Source of the DNA: Methanospirillum hungatei JF-1
Lineage (GTDB): Archaea > Halobacteriota > Methanomicrobia > Methanomicrobiales > Methanospirillaceae
DNA: 64,000 bases
Assembly: GCF_000013445.1 (NCBI RefSeq)
Contig: NC_007796.1
Location: forward strand, 2,454,936-2,518,935
Direction of reading: 5' to 3'
Below the pieces are notes generated by a model, which made no database searches, was not told the origin of the DNA, and saw only the letters and a program-made list of their open reading frames with translations. Both the position numbers and the translations under genes were made by a program. Shown here one piece after another: positions 17,322 through 25,487 of the stretch; position 1 is the first letter of the stretch; every line of letters starts with the position of its first letter.

Positions 17322-17337
17322 TTTCACAATTGTGAAA
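17322..17337. promoter_or_regulatory. Perfect 16-bp palindrome upstream of nadA
   Basis: TTTCACAATTGTGAAA is a perfect palindrome placed 8 bases ahead of the nadA start codon and about 100 bases ahead of the divergent SufS-like gene. Its location and symmetry fit an operator for a dimeric regulator. A close match lies at 7978-7991. The regulator is not identified. Confidence 0.55.
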
Positions 17338-17433
17338 TATGTTGGATGCCATATATCATAAATACTCTTGACCAGTATAGATCCATATACTGGGATCCTA
17401 AAATAGTGCAAATAAGGACACGTTTAGAGAGAT

Positions 17434-18615
17434 ATGAATATACAGACGATTCGGGAAGATATACCGCTCACTCGGGATCTTATTTATTTTGATAATGCAT
17501 CTACCAGCCTGATGCCATCATCAGTAACGCGGATTATGGAGGATTATGAGACTTCATTCAGATCAAATGTAGGAAGAGGGGTTCACCGTCTCTCCCAGGT
17601 GAGTTCACAACTCTATTGGGATGCACATGAGAAGGTAAAAGCATTCATTGGTGGAACAGACGGGGTTAGTATTTTTGGAAAAAACTGCACTGAAGGGATA
17701 AACCAGGTCGCGTATGGCCTCCGACTGAATCCGGGGGATCATGTAATCACATCAGTCCTGGAGCATCATTCCAACATACTCCCATGGATGCACCTGCGAA
17801 AACAGGGTATCAGCGTGGACTTTGTCAGGCCTGATGCAGAGGGATATCTGCACCCCCAGTCCTTTTCAGAACTCATTCAAAAGGAGACCAGACTTATTAC
17901 CTTCACCCACGTTTCAAATGTAACAGGAACCATCCAGCCGGCAAAAGAGATATGTTCTATCTCTCATGACCATGATATAAAAACCCTGCTAGACGGTGCA
18001 CAGTCCGTACCCCATATTCCGGTTGACGTATCAGATATTGGGTGCGATTATCTCTCATTCTCCGGCCATAAGATGCTTGGGCCAACCGGAACTGGTGTCC
18101 TCTGGATGAAAGAGCCAGACCTGGAACCATTTATTCTGGGTGGCGGGAGCATCAAATCGGTAACGACCAGCGAATACACGTTGGAAGACGGTTATATGAA
18201 ATATGAAGCAGGTACCCCTCACATAACCGGAGCAGTGGGCCTTCGAGAAGCCATAAGAATTCTAAACCATGTTGGGATGAGATCTGTTCAGGAACATGAA
18301 TTATCCCTGACACGGGATATAATACACGGGCTTTCTCATATACCCGGAGTTACATTGTACGGACCAAAAGGAACAGACTCACGTCTTGGTGTTGTCTCTT
18401 TTACTATCGAGGGTCAGCATCCGCATGAATCAGCCCATCTGCTGGATGATCAATATGACATCATGGTTCGATCCGGTCATCATTGCTGTATGCCATTGAT
18501 GGATCATTTCGCGATCCCGGATGGAACGGTCAGGGCAAGCCTGTATCTCTATAATACAAGAGAAGAAGTTAAAAAATTTCTAGAAGCGGTGACAGAAATC
18601 TCGGAGGGTATCTGA
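17434..18615 (+). CDS. SufS-like cysteine desulfurase
   Basis: Class V aminotransferase-fold desulfurase that releases sulfur from cysteine as an enzyme persulfide. The 393-residue protein has IYFDNASTSLMPSSV at the N-terminus, PLP-binding Lys213 in SFSGHKMLGPTGTG, and the catalytic-loop Cys351 in VRSGHHCCMP, which is the group II (SufS) type. It is closely similar to the C-terminal domain of the fusion at 32.4 kb, sharing RSNVGRGVHR and EKV-AFIG. The fdhD gene begins 2 bases after its stop, so it is probably the dedicated sulfur donor for FdhD. It is divergent from nadA. Confidence 0.93.
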   Translation: MNIQTIREDIPLTRDLIYFDNASTSLMPSSVTRIMEDYETSFRSNVGRGVHRLSQVSSQLYWDAHEKVKAFIGGTDGVSIFGKNCTEGINQVAYGLRLNPGDHVITSVLEHHSNILPWMHLRKQGISVDFVRPDAEGYLHPQSFSELIQKETRLITFTHVSNVTGTIQPAKEICSISHDHDIKTLLDGAQSVPHIPVDVSDIGCDYLSFSGHKMLGPTGTGVLWMKEPDLEPFILGGGSIKSVTTSEYTLEDGYMKYEAGTPHITGAVGLREAIRILNHVGMRSVQEHELSLTRDIIHGLSHIPGVTLYGPKGTDSRLGVVSFTIEGQHPHESAHLLDDQYDIMVRSGHHCCMPLMDHFAIPDGTVRASLYLYNTREEVKKFLEAVTEISEGI

Positions 18616-18617
18616 AT

Positions 18618-19382
18618 ATGTATGAAATACTTCCCTGTTATGGAGAAGAGGATGGCGTTTACACAGCACGGACTCATGAAGTGATTATTGAAGAGCGGTA
18701 TACCATCTGGGTCAATGGCAGGAAGATCCTGAACGCCATGACCAGTCCGACCAGGCTTGAGGAATTTGTCATTGGGTATCTGGTGACGGAAGGAATCATC
18801 TCTCACTGCCAGGAGATTGACTCACTGCAGATTGAAGGAAACCAGATCAGAGTACTCACCATTCACCGGGCACACATCCGCAGTGGAACTAAGACGGTCC
18901 TCTCAGGATGCGGGGGAGACAGTTCATACCTTGATCCGGCCAGGCTCCCGGACATCACTTCAGATTTTCAGATATCCGGAGAGAGAATTCATGCGACAAT
19001 AAAAAAAATTCTGGATTCAGACCTTCACCGGTTGACAGGGGGTATTCATGTAGTCGGACTTGCCGGTATTGATGGAGTCCATACCGTTGCAGAAGATATT
19101 GGTAGACATAATGCTCTTGACCGGGTGATAGGCTATGCCCTGCAGCATGACATTGACTTATCACACTGTTATGCAGTAATATCAGGGCGGATATCTTCAG
19201 AGATGGCACGAAAATGCCTGGTCGCGAACATCCCGCTTATCGTATCCAGGGGAGCGACAACAACCCTCGCCATCCATCTTGCACAGGGCAAAGGACTTAC
19301 CATCATCGGATTTGTCCGGGGAAGAAAAATGAACATCTATACACATCCGGAACGGATACCCGGGATAGAAATCGTTAAATAA
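18618..19382 (+). CDS. fdhD: FdhD, formate dehydrogenase sulfurtransferase
   Basis: FdhD passes sulfur from a desulfurase to the molybdenum/tungsten cofactor of formate dehydrogenase, an essential enzyme for formate-using methanogens. The 254-residue protein has DIGRHNALDRVIGYAL and GRISSEMARKCLVANIPLIVSRGA, the family core. The usual CxxC sulfur-shuttling pair is reduced to a single Cys98 in LSGCGGDSS. It is cotranscribed with the SufS-like gene 2 bases upstream, making the supply of sulfur direct. No formate dehydrogenase subunits are in the window. Confidence 0.93.
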   Translation: MYEILPCYGEEDGVYTARTHEVIIEERYTIWVNGRKILNAMTSPTRLEEFVIGYLVTEGIISHCQEIDSLQIEGNQIRVLTIHRAHIRSGTKTVLSGCGGDSSYLDPARLPDITSDFQISGERIHATIKKILDSDLHRLTGGIHVVGLAGIDGVHTVAEDIGRHNALDRVIGYALQHDIDLSHCYAVISGRISSEMARKCLVANIPLIVSRGATTTLAIHLAQGKGLTIIGFVRGRKMNIYTHPERIPGIEIVK

Positions 19383-19388
19383 AAAAAT

Positions 19389-20387
19389 TTAGGAATTGAG
19401 TGCATTCCAGAAGGTCAAATCAAAGAGAGCTTCCTCACTGACCTCACACTTCAGGTAACCGAGTTCACTCTGCTGTTTTGCAAACGTACCAACAGATGAA
19501 GTGATCTTTGTCGGATCGATCTCAAAGGAACCATCCCACTCGTCGAGTGACTGGATTACGGCCTTTGGATCAATACTGGTCAGTGCCTGCATATGTTCAG
19601 CAGCCTCATCCGGATGCTCATTATTATACTCAGTTGCCTTCAGATGCAGACGAAGAACTTCCTGAACAATATCCGGATGATTCCGTATCATATCACCACT
19701 TGCGACCAGCACACAACAGGAATGCCCTTTCTCCATTTCACCAGAATGGACAATTATCCTGCCTACATTCTCTTTTTCAATGGTCACCGGTGCCGGATGG
19801 GGAAGAAATACCGCGTCAACCTGTCCAGCAAGAATTGCAGTCGTCGCATCCCCTGGTCCCATTGCTTTTATGTCAACATCTTTGACAGGATCAATATTGT
19901 TGGCCTGCAGCCATTCCCGAAGAATCGTATCCTGGATAGTACCTGCAGGGAATGTCGCTATCTTTTTGCCTTTCAGATCCTCCGGCTTTTCATAGGGTAG
20001 ATCCTTTTTCATAACCAGATCTGAGCCCTGGGTATTTGCAGATGCGATGATCTTCGCATCAAGTCCATTCGATACTGCGGTCACAAAAGGAGCAGAACCG
20101 ACATATGCAAAGTCAAGATCTCCGGCAAGCATTGCCTGCATTTCAGGTGCACCAGTCGGGAAATTAAAAACTTTGATATCTGATACCCCGATTGGAGAGA
20201 GAGTTTCATTGTACCAGCCTTTCTGGTACGCAGTCATGAAAGCCAGCTGATGAGTGCTCGGCTGGTATCCAATGGAGACGGTACTTTTTTCTTGTGATTC
20301 AGCAAACACTGAAACAGTCAGAGAGGTCAGAATAAGACCAAAAACTGACAGAATAAAAAACATTTTCATGCAAAACGTATGTGTCAT
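19389..20387 (-). CDS. NitT/TauT-type ABC transporter substrate-binding protein
   Basis: The 332-residue protein has a signal peptide (MKMFFILSVFGLILTSL, cleavage near VFAES) and the SsuA/TauA/NrtA fold. Landmarks are IGYQPSTHQLAFMTAYQKGWY, FPTGAPEMQAMLAGDLDFAYVG and GKKIATFPAGTIQDTILREWL. Family members bind sulfonates, taurine, nitrate or thiamin precursors. No permease or ATPase adjoins it, so it depends on a transporter elsewhere. Given the sulfur-rich neighbourhood, an organosulfur ligand is an attractive guess, not a demonstrated one. ATG 20387 follows GGAG by 8 bases. It is convergent with fdhD. Confidence 0.88.
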   Translation of the reverse strand: MTHTFCMKMFFILSVFGLILTSLTVSVFAESQEKSTVSIGYQPSTHQLAFMTAYQKGWYNETLSPIGVSDIKVFNFPTGAPEMQAMLAGDLDFAYVGSAPFVTAVSNGLDAKIIASANTQGSDLVMKKDLPYEKPEDLKGKKIATFPAGTIQDTILREWLQANNIDPVKDVDIKAMGPGDATTAILAGQVDAVFLPHPAPVTIEKENVGRIIVHSGEMEKGHSCCVLVASGDMIRNHPDIVQEVLRLHLKATEYNNEHPDEAAEHMQALTSIDPKAVIQSLDEWDGSFEIDPTKITSSVGTFAKQQSELGYLKCEVSEEALFDLTFWNALNS

Positions 20388-20872
20388 CAGAACACTCCTG
20401 TAGTCCCATATTCGCAGAACGATTATTTAAAAAGTCATCAATAGGCAAACCATATTTTCCTAATTGTGTTAAGAATATTTGTAGTAAATGACTCAATGTA
20501 TTTTTATTGATGGATTTTGTACACAAAATAGGCAATACCTGCCTGAACCAAAGAATATTCGAGCATCATACCACCTACCTATTGCATATTACGGACTGCC
20601 AGTGAAAGAAATTTCATTCATGGAGATCCTGAAGAGAAAAGTTATGCCGTTCATGAACGAACCCTCCTGTAACCGTTACAAATTTACACATGAATCTGGA
20701 AATTATCGGTATCATGAAAAAATTAAGGAGAATTTCTGATCCCTTTCCATAAAAACCCCAAAATCTGAAGGAACCCTATAAAGGAAATTTTTCAGTACAT
20801 CTACCCCGATCAGGGCATGAGAGAGACATGTCAGGTAATATGCTGGCAGAATTTACTTAGAAAGGAGAAGAT
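20388..20872. other. Non-coding stretch upstream of moaD
   Basis: These 485 bases separate the divergent substrate-binding protein gene and moaD. A plus-strand frame at 20488-20739 has unconvincing composition. A TATA-like CTATAAA lies at 20776-20782, which would start a transcript near 20805 and leave a roughly 70-base leader before moaD, with AAAGGAG as its ribosome binding site. Confidence 0.4.
20776..20782 (+). promoter_or_regulatory. TATA-like box for moaD operon
   Basis: CTATAAA is followed by AT-rich sequence and lies about 90 bases ahead of moaD. It is the only clear TATA candidate in the stretch before the moaD, moaE, class V aminotransferase and small-protein operon. Confidence 0.4.
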
Positions 20873-21151
20873 ATGAAAATTCGTTATCAGACATATGCAC
20901 GATTTGTTGAATTCTTTGGAAAAGAAGGCGACATTGAAGTTATACCAGGAACAACAGTCCAGGGATTTCTCGAACTCCTTACCGGGGAGGATGAAAAGAA
21001 ACAATCCCTGCTCTTTGATGAGAACGGAACAGTAAGAAGGTATGTAATTATACTCAAAAACAAAGACCGAATCCTGAACGAAGAGACTGATTCTACAGAC
21101 CTTCAGGATGGGGATGAACTCATAATCTACCCACCTGTTTCCGGAGGCTAA
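20873..21151 (+). CDS. MoaD-family sulfur carrier
   Basis: The 92-residue beta-grasp protein ends in PPVSGG, the di-glycine tail that is adenylated and thiocarboxylated for sulfur transfer. It starts MKIRYQTYARFVEFFGKEG. AAAGGAG precedes its ATG. The moaE gene starts at the very next base after its stop, so the two form the molybdopterin synthase. A dedicated E1 is not adjacent, though a ThiF/MoeB-like one lies at the left edge of the window. The molybdenum or tungsten cofactor is needed for formate dehydrogenase and formylmethanofuran dehydrogenase. Confidence 0.9.
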   Translation: MKIRYQTYARFVEFFGKEGDIEVIPGTTVQGFLELLTGEDEKKQSLLFDENGTVRRYVIILKNKDRILNEETDSTDLQDGDELIIYPPVSGG

Positions 21152-21550
21152 ATGATATTCATCCAGAAAGAACCAATAGACACCTCACACCTGTTTGATC
21201 TTATCTCCCCAGAGACAGGAGCTTTGGTCCTCTTTGCCGGAACAGTCCGGGCTGATGGAATGGATCATCTCCTGTTTGAAACGGATATTGATGAGGCTGA
21301 AAAAGAACTTGGAATCATTGTGAAAGAGGCTGATTCAAGGTGGGGCCCTATTCGTGCACAGGTGACTCACCGGTATGGACGGATGCACATAGGCGAGGTA
21401 ATTGTCCTGATAGCTGTCGCAGCAGGCCACCGGAATGAAGCATTTTTAGCGGCACGATATATCATTGATGAATTAAAAACCCGGGTGCCAATCTGGAAAG
21501 CAGACGTCTTCAACGACAAGGTCGCATGGATACATGGAGAAAAAGAATAA
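21152..21550 (+). CDS. moaE: Molybdopterin synthase catalytic subunit MoaE
   Basis: MoaE inserts the two dithiolene sulfurs carried by MoaD into the pterin precursor. The 132-residue protein has LFAGTVR, AVAAGHRNEAFLAARYIIDELKTRVPIWKAD and the conserved Lys in PIWK. It begins at the base after moaD's stop and overlaps the next gene by 17 bases. Coexpression with a desulfurase homologue suggests a direct sulfur supply. Confidence 0.94.
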   Translation: MIFIQKEPIDTSHLFDLISPETGALVLFAGTVRADGMDHLLFETDIDEAEKELGIIVKEADSRWGPIRAQVTHRYGRMHIGEVIVLIAVAAGHRNEAFLAARYIIDELKTRVPIWKADVFNDKVAWIHGEKE

Positions 21551-22706
21551 TCCTGATACCATTCAGAATTCAATAATTTATGCGAATAATGCTGCAACTA
21601 CCTGGCCAAAACCACCATCAGTATTAGTCGCGGTATCACAGGCAGCAGCCGGACCCTATCTTGAACAGGGAAGAACCACCTTACAGGATGTACCCGACTA
21701 CCTGTTCGAAACACGAAGAAAACTTGCCAACTTTTTCAATACCAGCGATCCTGATGCATATGTATTTACCGCAAATGCCACCGATTCACTCAATCTCCTT
21801 ATTCACGGATTTGCTGCACAGGAGAAAGAAGCATTTCATGTCATTACCACGTCATTTGAGCATAATTCGGTAATCCGCCCTTTGTATGAATTGCAAAAGA
21901 CGGGCAGGATCTCGGTGACGGTCATTCCTCCGAATGCAGAAGGGGTAATCGATCCTGACGACGTGAGCGGGGCTATACGGGATGATACAAAACTTGGGAT
22001 CATCTCTCATGCAGGAAATGTAATCGGAACGGTCCAGAATATCAAAGAAATCTCCCGCATCATGGATGAAGCAGACACTTTTTCCATAATTGACGGAGCG
22101 CAGAGTGCCGGGCAGATCCCGGTCGATCTCTCAAGGACAGTGTGTGATGCATTTGTCTTTACCGGCCATAAGTATCTTTTTGGAGTTCCAGGAACCGGGG
22201 GGTTCTTTCTCAAACGTCCAGACAAGATTTCCCCGGTACGACAGGGAGGGACCGGCACAGATTCTTCCTCACCAGTTCAGCCGGAATCAATGCCTGAACG
22301 ATTTGAAGCCGGAACACCAAACTTCCCCGGCATAGCAGGACTCGCAGCGGGGATTACATTTGTTCATGACATCGGGATAGACACCATACAAAAGAAGTCT
22401 ATGGGAATGATCTCTGACCTGATTCAGCAGCTGCAGGAGATCAAAGGAGTATCCTTACTCCATGAAAACCCGCAGACCCCCCTTGTTTCGTTTCAGATTC
22501 CCGGGCTCGATCCTGATGATATCGGGTACATCCTTGCAAAAGCATACCGGATCATCTCAAGAAGTGGCCTGCACTGTGCACCGTGGATTCACTCCCGCCT
22601 TACAGAGGGAAAAGGGGCGGTGCGTATCAGTTTGTCATACATGAACACCTTTGAGGAGTGTACTCAGATCGCTGATGCAATAAACGCACTATGCCAGTCA
22701 GTATAA
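21534..22706 (+). CDS. Cysteine-desulfurase-like class V aminotransferase
   Basis: The 390-residue protein begins IIYANNAATTWPKP and has PLP-binding Lys213 in FTGHKYLFGVPGTGG and a candidate catalytic Cys348 in SRSGLHCAP. It is a group II-like desulfurase related to a family often found beside sulfur-transfer genes. It overlaps moaE by 17 bases and the small protein downstream by 16, so translational coupling is likely. Probable role: sulfur donor for MoaD thiocarboxylation. The sequence is clearly distinct from the SufS-like proteins at 17.4 and 32.4 kb. Confidence 0.88.
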   Translation: MEKKNNPDTIQNSIIYANNAATTWPKPPSVLVAVSQAAAGPYLEQGRTTLQDVPDYLFETRRKLANFFNTSDPDAYVFTANATDSLNLLIHGFAAQEKEAFHVITTSFEHNSVIRPLYELQKTGRISVTVIPPNAEGVIDPDDVSGAIRDDTKLGIISHAGNVIGTVQNIKEISRIMDEADTFSIIDGAQSAGQIPVDLSRTVCDAFVFTGHKYLFGVPGTGGFFLKRPDKISPVRQGGTGTDSSSPVQPESMPERFEAGTPNFPGIAGLAAGITFVHDIGIDTIQKKSMGMISDLIQQLQEIKGVSLLHENPQTPLVSFQIPGLDPDDIGYILAKAYRIISRSGLHCAPWIHSRLTEGKGAVRISLSYMNTFEECTQIADAINALCQSV

Positions 22707-23023
22707 CATACCGGGCAATAACGGCAACATGCACCCAGGGAATTTTCAGATATATATTTCATGTAGATCAGAAACCCGATTCGGATTTTATTCAGTTTCT
22801 GGTTGATACCAAAAAAGCTACCATATATACAATCGGTCCGTCAACCTTTTTCAGGGTCGATTCATCCTCGTCATTATCCATCCAAGGAATGGTTCATGAT
22901 CCGGATATCATCATATCAACAAGGTTGTCAGAAAAAGAGGTAAAAGAATTTCTTTCCACCCTTTATTCGGAATATGAGGGACATATCAGTGAATCAGGAA
23001 AGGAGGAGCAGTCAGGAAGATGA
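22691..23023 (+). CDS. Small protein in the moaDE operon
   Basis: I do not recognise this 110-residue protein. It overlaps the upstream desulfurase gene by 16 bases, so it is almost certainly cotranscribed. It has one Cys (TATCTQG), a central FHVDQKPDSDFIQFLVDTK region and an acidic C-terminus, and lacks a signal peptide or membrane segment. It may be an accessory of the molybdopterin sulfur path. Confidence 0.6.
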   Translation: MPVSITYRAITATCTQGIFRYIFHVDQKPDSDFIQFLVDTKKATIYTIGPSTFFRVDSSSSLSIQGMVHDPDIIISTRLSEKEVKEFLSTLYSEYEGHISESGKEEQSGR

Positions 23024-23096
23024 TCCACCCATAATGACGGTATATGGATCTATGTCAGAATATAGTTCGGTATAAGGAAAGCAATTATATCCATTT

Positions 23097-24080
23097 TTAC
23101 AATTTTTTTTCAAATACCGAACTGAATTCCGCATTTTCTTGAGAGATCTTCCAGTCCCAGGGATCATGAATAATGGTTATCTCAACATCAGAAACCCAGG
23201 GAATGAGGCGTACCCGTGCTGAAGCCTGGTCTATGAGATAGTCCTGAAGTGGACATGCATCGCAGTTAATTTCCATTTCTATCTTAACCAGTGTGTCTGT
23301 TATCGTAATTGATCTGATCAGATCAACATCCACGATATTATGCCCGATTTCAGGATCAATTACCTGCCTTAATGCATTCAGAACTTCAGAATCCCTATCT
23401 CCGGAGATTTTCAGTTCTGCTCCGCCTTTCAACAACGCATTCTCCCGCTCCAGCCTGAATATGCGGCCCTCAAGTGCCTGCTGCCGCTCAAGCAATCTGC
23501 TGATAACCCGGAGGGTCGGATCAGGCATAGCAGAATCGCGAATGTTGTCCTGAGTCGTGTACTTCTCGAGACCGGCAATACGCCCAGGAACCCCGACTAC
23601 AGTAGCACCTGGAGGTACATCCCGGACAACGACTGCACCCGCACCAATCTTTGCATATTCTCCCACATAAATCGGCCCTAGAACGGAGGCACCAGAACCG
23701 ATAACCACCCCTTTGCCTATTGTGGGGTGACGTTTTACATTTTTCAGTGCAGTTCCACCAAGAACTACCCCCATGTAAATAAGAACATCATCACCAACTT
23801 CAGCCGTTTCCCCAATCACCACACCCATCCCATGATCTATTACCACCCGTCTGCCAATAATGGCACCAGGGTGAATCTCAATCCCGGTAAAAAAGCGGGC
23901 AATATGTGACAGGAACCGCCCGGTCAGAAACCAGTCATGAATCCAGGCCTTATGAGCGATACGGTGGAGCAATAATGCATGGAGTCCCGGATAACAGAGG
24001 AGAATCTCAACAACACTTTTGGCAGCCGGATCTTTTGATATAATCGCTTGAATGTCTTCACGTAAATGAGATAATACCAT
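23097..24080 (-). CDS. cysE: Serine O-acetyltransferase fused to a MIP18/DUF59 domain
   Basis: Residues 1-180 are CysE: a helical N-terminus and a left-handed beta-helix with IDHGMGVVIGETAEVGDDVLIY, GGTALKNVKRHPTIG and VPPGATVVGVPGR, which makes O-acetylserine for cysteine synthesis. A coiled-coil linker (186-217) leads to residues 229-306, a MIP18/DUF59 (SufT-like) domain with IDPEIGHNIVDVDLI and Cys273/Cys276 in CDACPLQ, normally involved in Fe-S cluster assembly. Bacterial CysE of this type is about 220 residues; this one has 327. The fusion ties cysteine synthesis to Fe-S assembly. Confidence 0.9.
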   Translation of the reverse strand: MVLSHLREDIQAIISKDPAAKSVVEILLCYPGLHALLLHRIAHKAWIHDWFLTGRFLSHIARFFTGIEIHPGAIIGRRVVIDHGMGVVIGETAEVGDDVLIYMGVVLGGTALKNVKRHPTIGKGVVIGSGASVLGPIYVGEYAKIGAGAVVVRDVPPGATVVGVPGRIAGLEKYTTQDNIRDSAMPDPTLRVISRLLERQQALEGRIFRLERENALLKGGAELKISGDRDSEVLNALRQVIDPEIGHNIVDVDLIRSITITDTLVKIEMEINCDACPLQDYLIDQASARVRLIPWVSDVEITIIHDPWDWKISQENAEFSSVFEKKL

Positions 24081-24187
24081 CCGTACGTTCCATCTGATGA
24101 ATACTACTGTTGCTTTTCAGATTATTTATTCATGGAGGAACAGGCAAACTTTTGATTTTTTTTTTTCGTGAAAACATCAGAAAAATT

Positions 24188-24195
24188 TTTATAAA
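24188..24195. promoter_or_regulatory. TATA-like box TTTATAAA
   Basis: A near-palindromic TATA element lies in the 234-base gap between cysE and the ThiS-like gene. On the plus strand it would give a leader of about 95 bases before 24315; on the minus strand it sits about 110 bases ahead of cysE. Orientation is undecided. Confidence 0.35.
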
Positions 24196-24314
24196 CGAAC
24201 GGGTTTTCACAAAATATACTGTATGATGATATACATAAGCCAATGAAATTCTGGATCAATAATTTTGCCGGCATCATCAAACCTATCATACATAACACCA
24301 AAACTAATTCATGA

Positions 24315-24509
24315 ATGAAACTTATGCTCCCGGATCAATCAGTGATTGAGGTAAAGGTCGAGGGAAGAACAATCGAGACGATACTAAATAGCCAGGGCAT
24401 TGATCCGCTGACGACATTGATTTCACGGGAGGACGAGATCATCCCGGAAGATGCCATCCCCGATGAGGAGGATGTCATAAGAGTCATTCGGATCTCCCAT
24501 GGCGGATAA
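24315..24509 (+). CDS. ThiS/MoaD-like small sulfur carrier
   Basis: This 64-residue beta-grasp protein ends in ISHGG, the thiocarboxylatable di-glycine. It overlaps the next gene by 11 bases, where GGCGGATAA carries both the last glycines and the beginning of the thiolase. That arrangement, plus the archaeal SAMP/Urm1-type chemistry, suggests that it carries sulfur to the Ncs6-like enzyme. The protein is short, so the identification rests on the fold pattern, the tail and the neighbourhood. Confidence 0.82.
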   Translation: MKLMLPDQSVIEVKVEGRTIETILNSQGIDPLTTLISREDEIIPEDAIPDEEDVIRVIRISHGG

Positions 24510-25428
24510 AAAGATACACTGCGAAAAGTGCGAAAAGCCCGCAGTCTACCTTGACCGGGAGCGGGAAATTCATCTCTGCAGTGACCACCTGAAAGAATCT
24601 GTAGAGAATGAAGTGCGAAGGTACTTGATAACGAAAAGACTCCCAAAGACACTCGGGGTTGCCTTTTCAGGAGGGAAAGACAGTACCGCCTTACTCAAAG
24701 TGTTGAGTGAAATCAGGAGTGAATTCCCCAGTAGTATCATCGCACTAACCGTTGATGAAGGAATAGAGGGATATCGTCAGGATACAATCCGGGCAGCCAC
24801 AGAAACATGTCTGACACTTAGGATACCCCATGAGATCATCAGGTTTCAGGACCTGTATGGACACTCTCTGGATCATTTGGTATCAGGATCAGAGCGAAAT
24901 GCCTGCACCATCTGTGGAATCCTTCGCCGTCGGGCACTTGAAGTTCTGGCGCAAAAACATAAGATCACTATGATTGCGACCGGACATAACCAGGATGACC
25001 ATGCCCAGACCACCGTGATGAATGCCATTTCAGGAGATGTGAGAAAGATCTTTACCGGATATGAACCCTCCTCGTGGTACGCACAACGAATCAAACCATT
25101 TGCCAGGGTGAGCGAGAAAGAAGTAACTCTCTACGCTCTCCTGAGCGGATTATTTAAAGATCTGTCGGAGTGCCCATATGCAGTATCTTCACTTCGGGGA
25201 GAGGTCAGAACACTCCTGTACCAGTATGAACAAAAACATCCAGGAGCAATGAGAAATGCTGCCCGGTGTGAAGAAGAGATCAGGGAAAGATTAGGAGAAA
25301 TCTACCAACAGGAAGCATATAAGACCTGTTCAATCTGTGGGTGGCCGGGTTCGGGAACCATCTGCCAGGTGTGTATGGTTCTCGGCAAGGATACTCACCT
25401 TCAAAATCCTATGACGAAAGAAAAATAA
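24499..25428 (+). CDS. Ncs6/TtuA-family tRNA thiolation enzyme
   Basis: Members adenylate a tRNA uridine (position 34 or 54) and replace oxygen with sulfur delivered by a ubiquitin-like carrier. The 309-residue protein has an N-terminal zinc finger (Cys8, Cys11, Cys27, His30), PP-loop SGGKDST (57-63), a central CTICG, TGHNQDDHAQT and a C-terminal zinc finger (CSICGWPGSGTICQVC). The central Cys and zinc-finger pattern matches the Fe-S-dependent TtuA/Ncs6 group. It overlaps its likely carrier by 11 bases and precedes NifS and IscU. Confidence 0.92.
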   Translation: MADKKIHCEKCEKPAVYLDREREIHLCSDHLKESVENEVRRYLITKRLPKTLGVAFSGGKDSTALLKVLSEIRSEFPSSIIALTVDEGIEGYRQDTIRAATETCLTLRIPHEIIRFQDLYGHSLDHLVSGSERNACTICGILRRRALEVLAQKHKITMIATGHNQDDHAQTTVMNAISGDVRKIFTGYEPSSWYAQRIKPFARVSEKEVTLYALLSGLFKDLSECPYAVSSLRGEVRTLLYQYEQKHPGAMRNAARCEEEIRERLGEIYQQEAYKTCSICGWPGSGTICQVCMVLGKDTHLQNPMTKEK

Positions 25429-25487
25429 GCAGTATCATTGCAGATACACCTCATCTACTATCAGTACATACATATATTCACGATACC

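Noticed and set aside
20488-20739. 83-residue plus-strand frame upstream of moaD
   Set aside because: No motif, uneven composition and no ribosome binding site; it overlaps the probable divergent promoter region.
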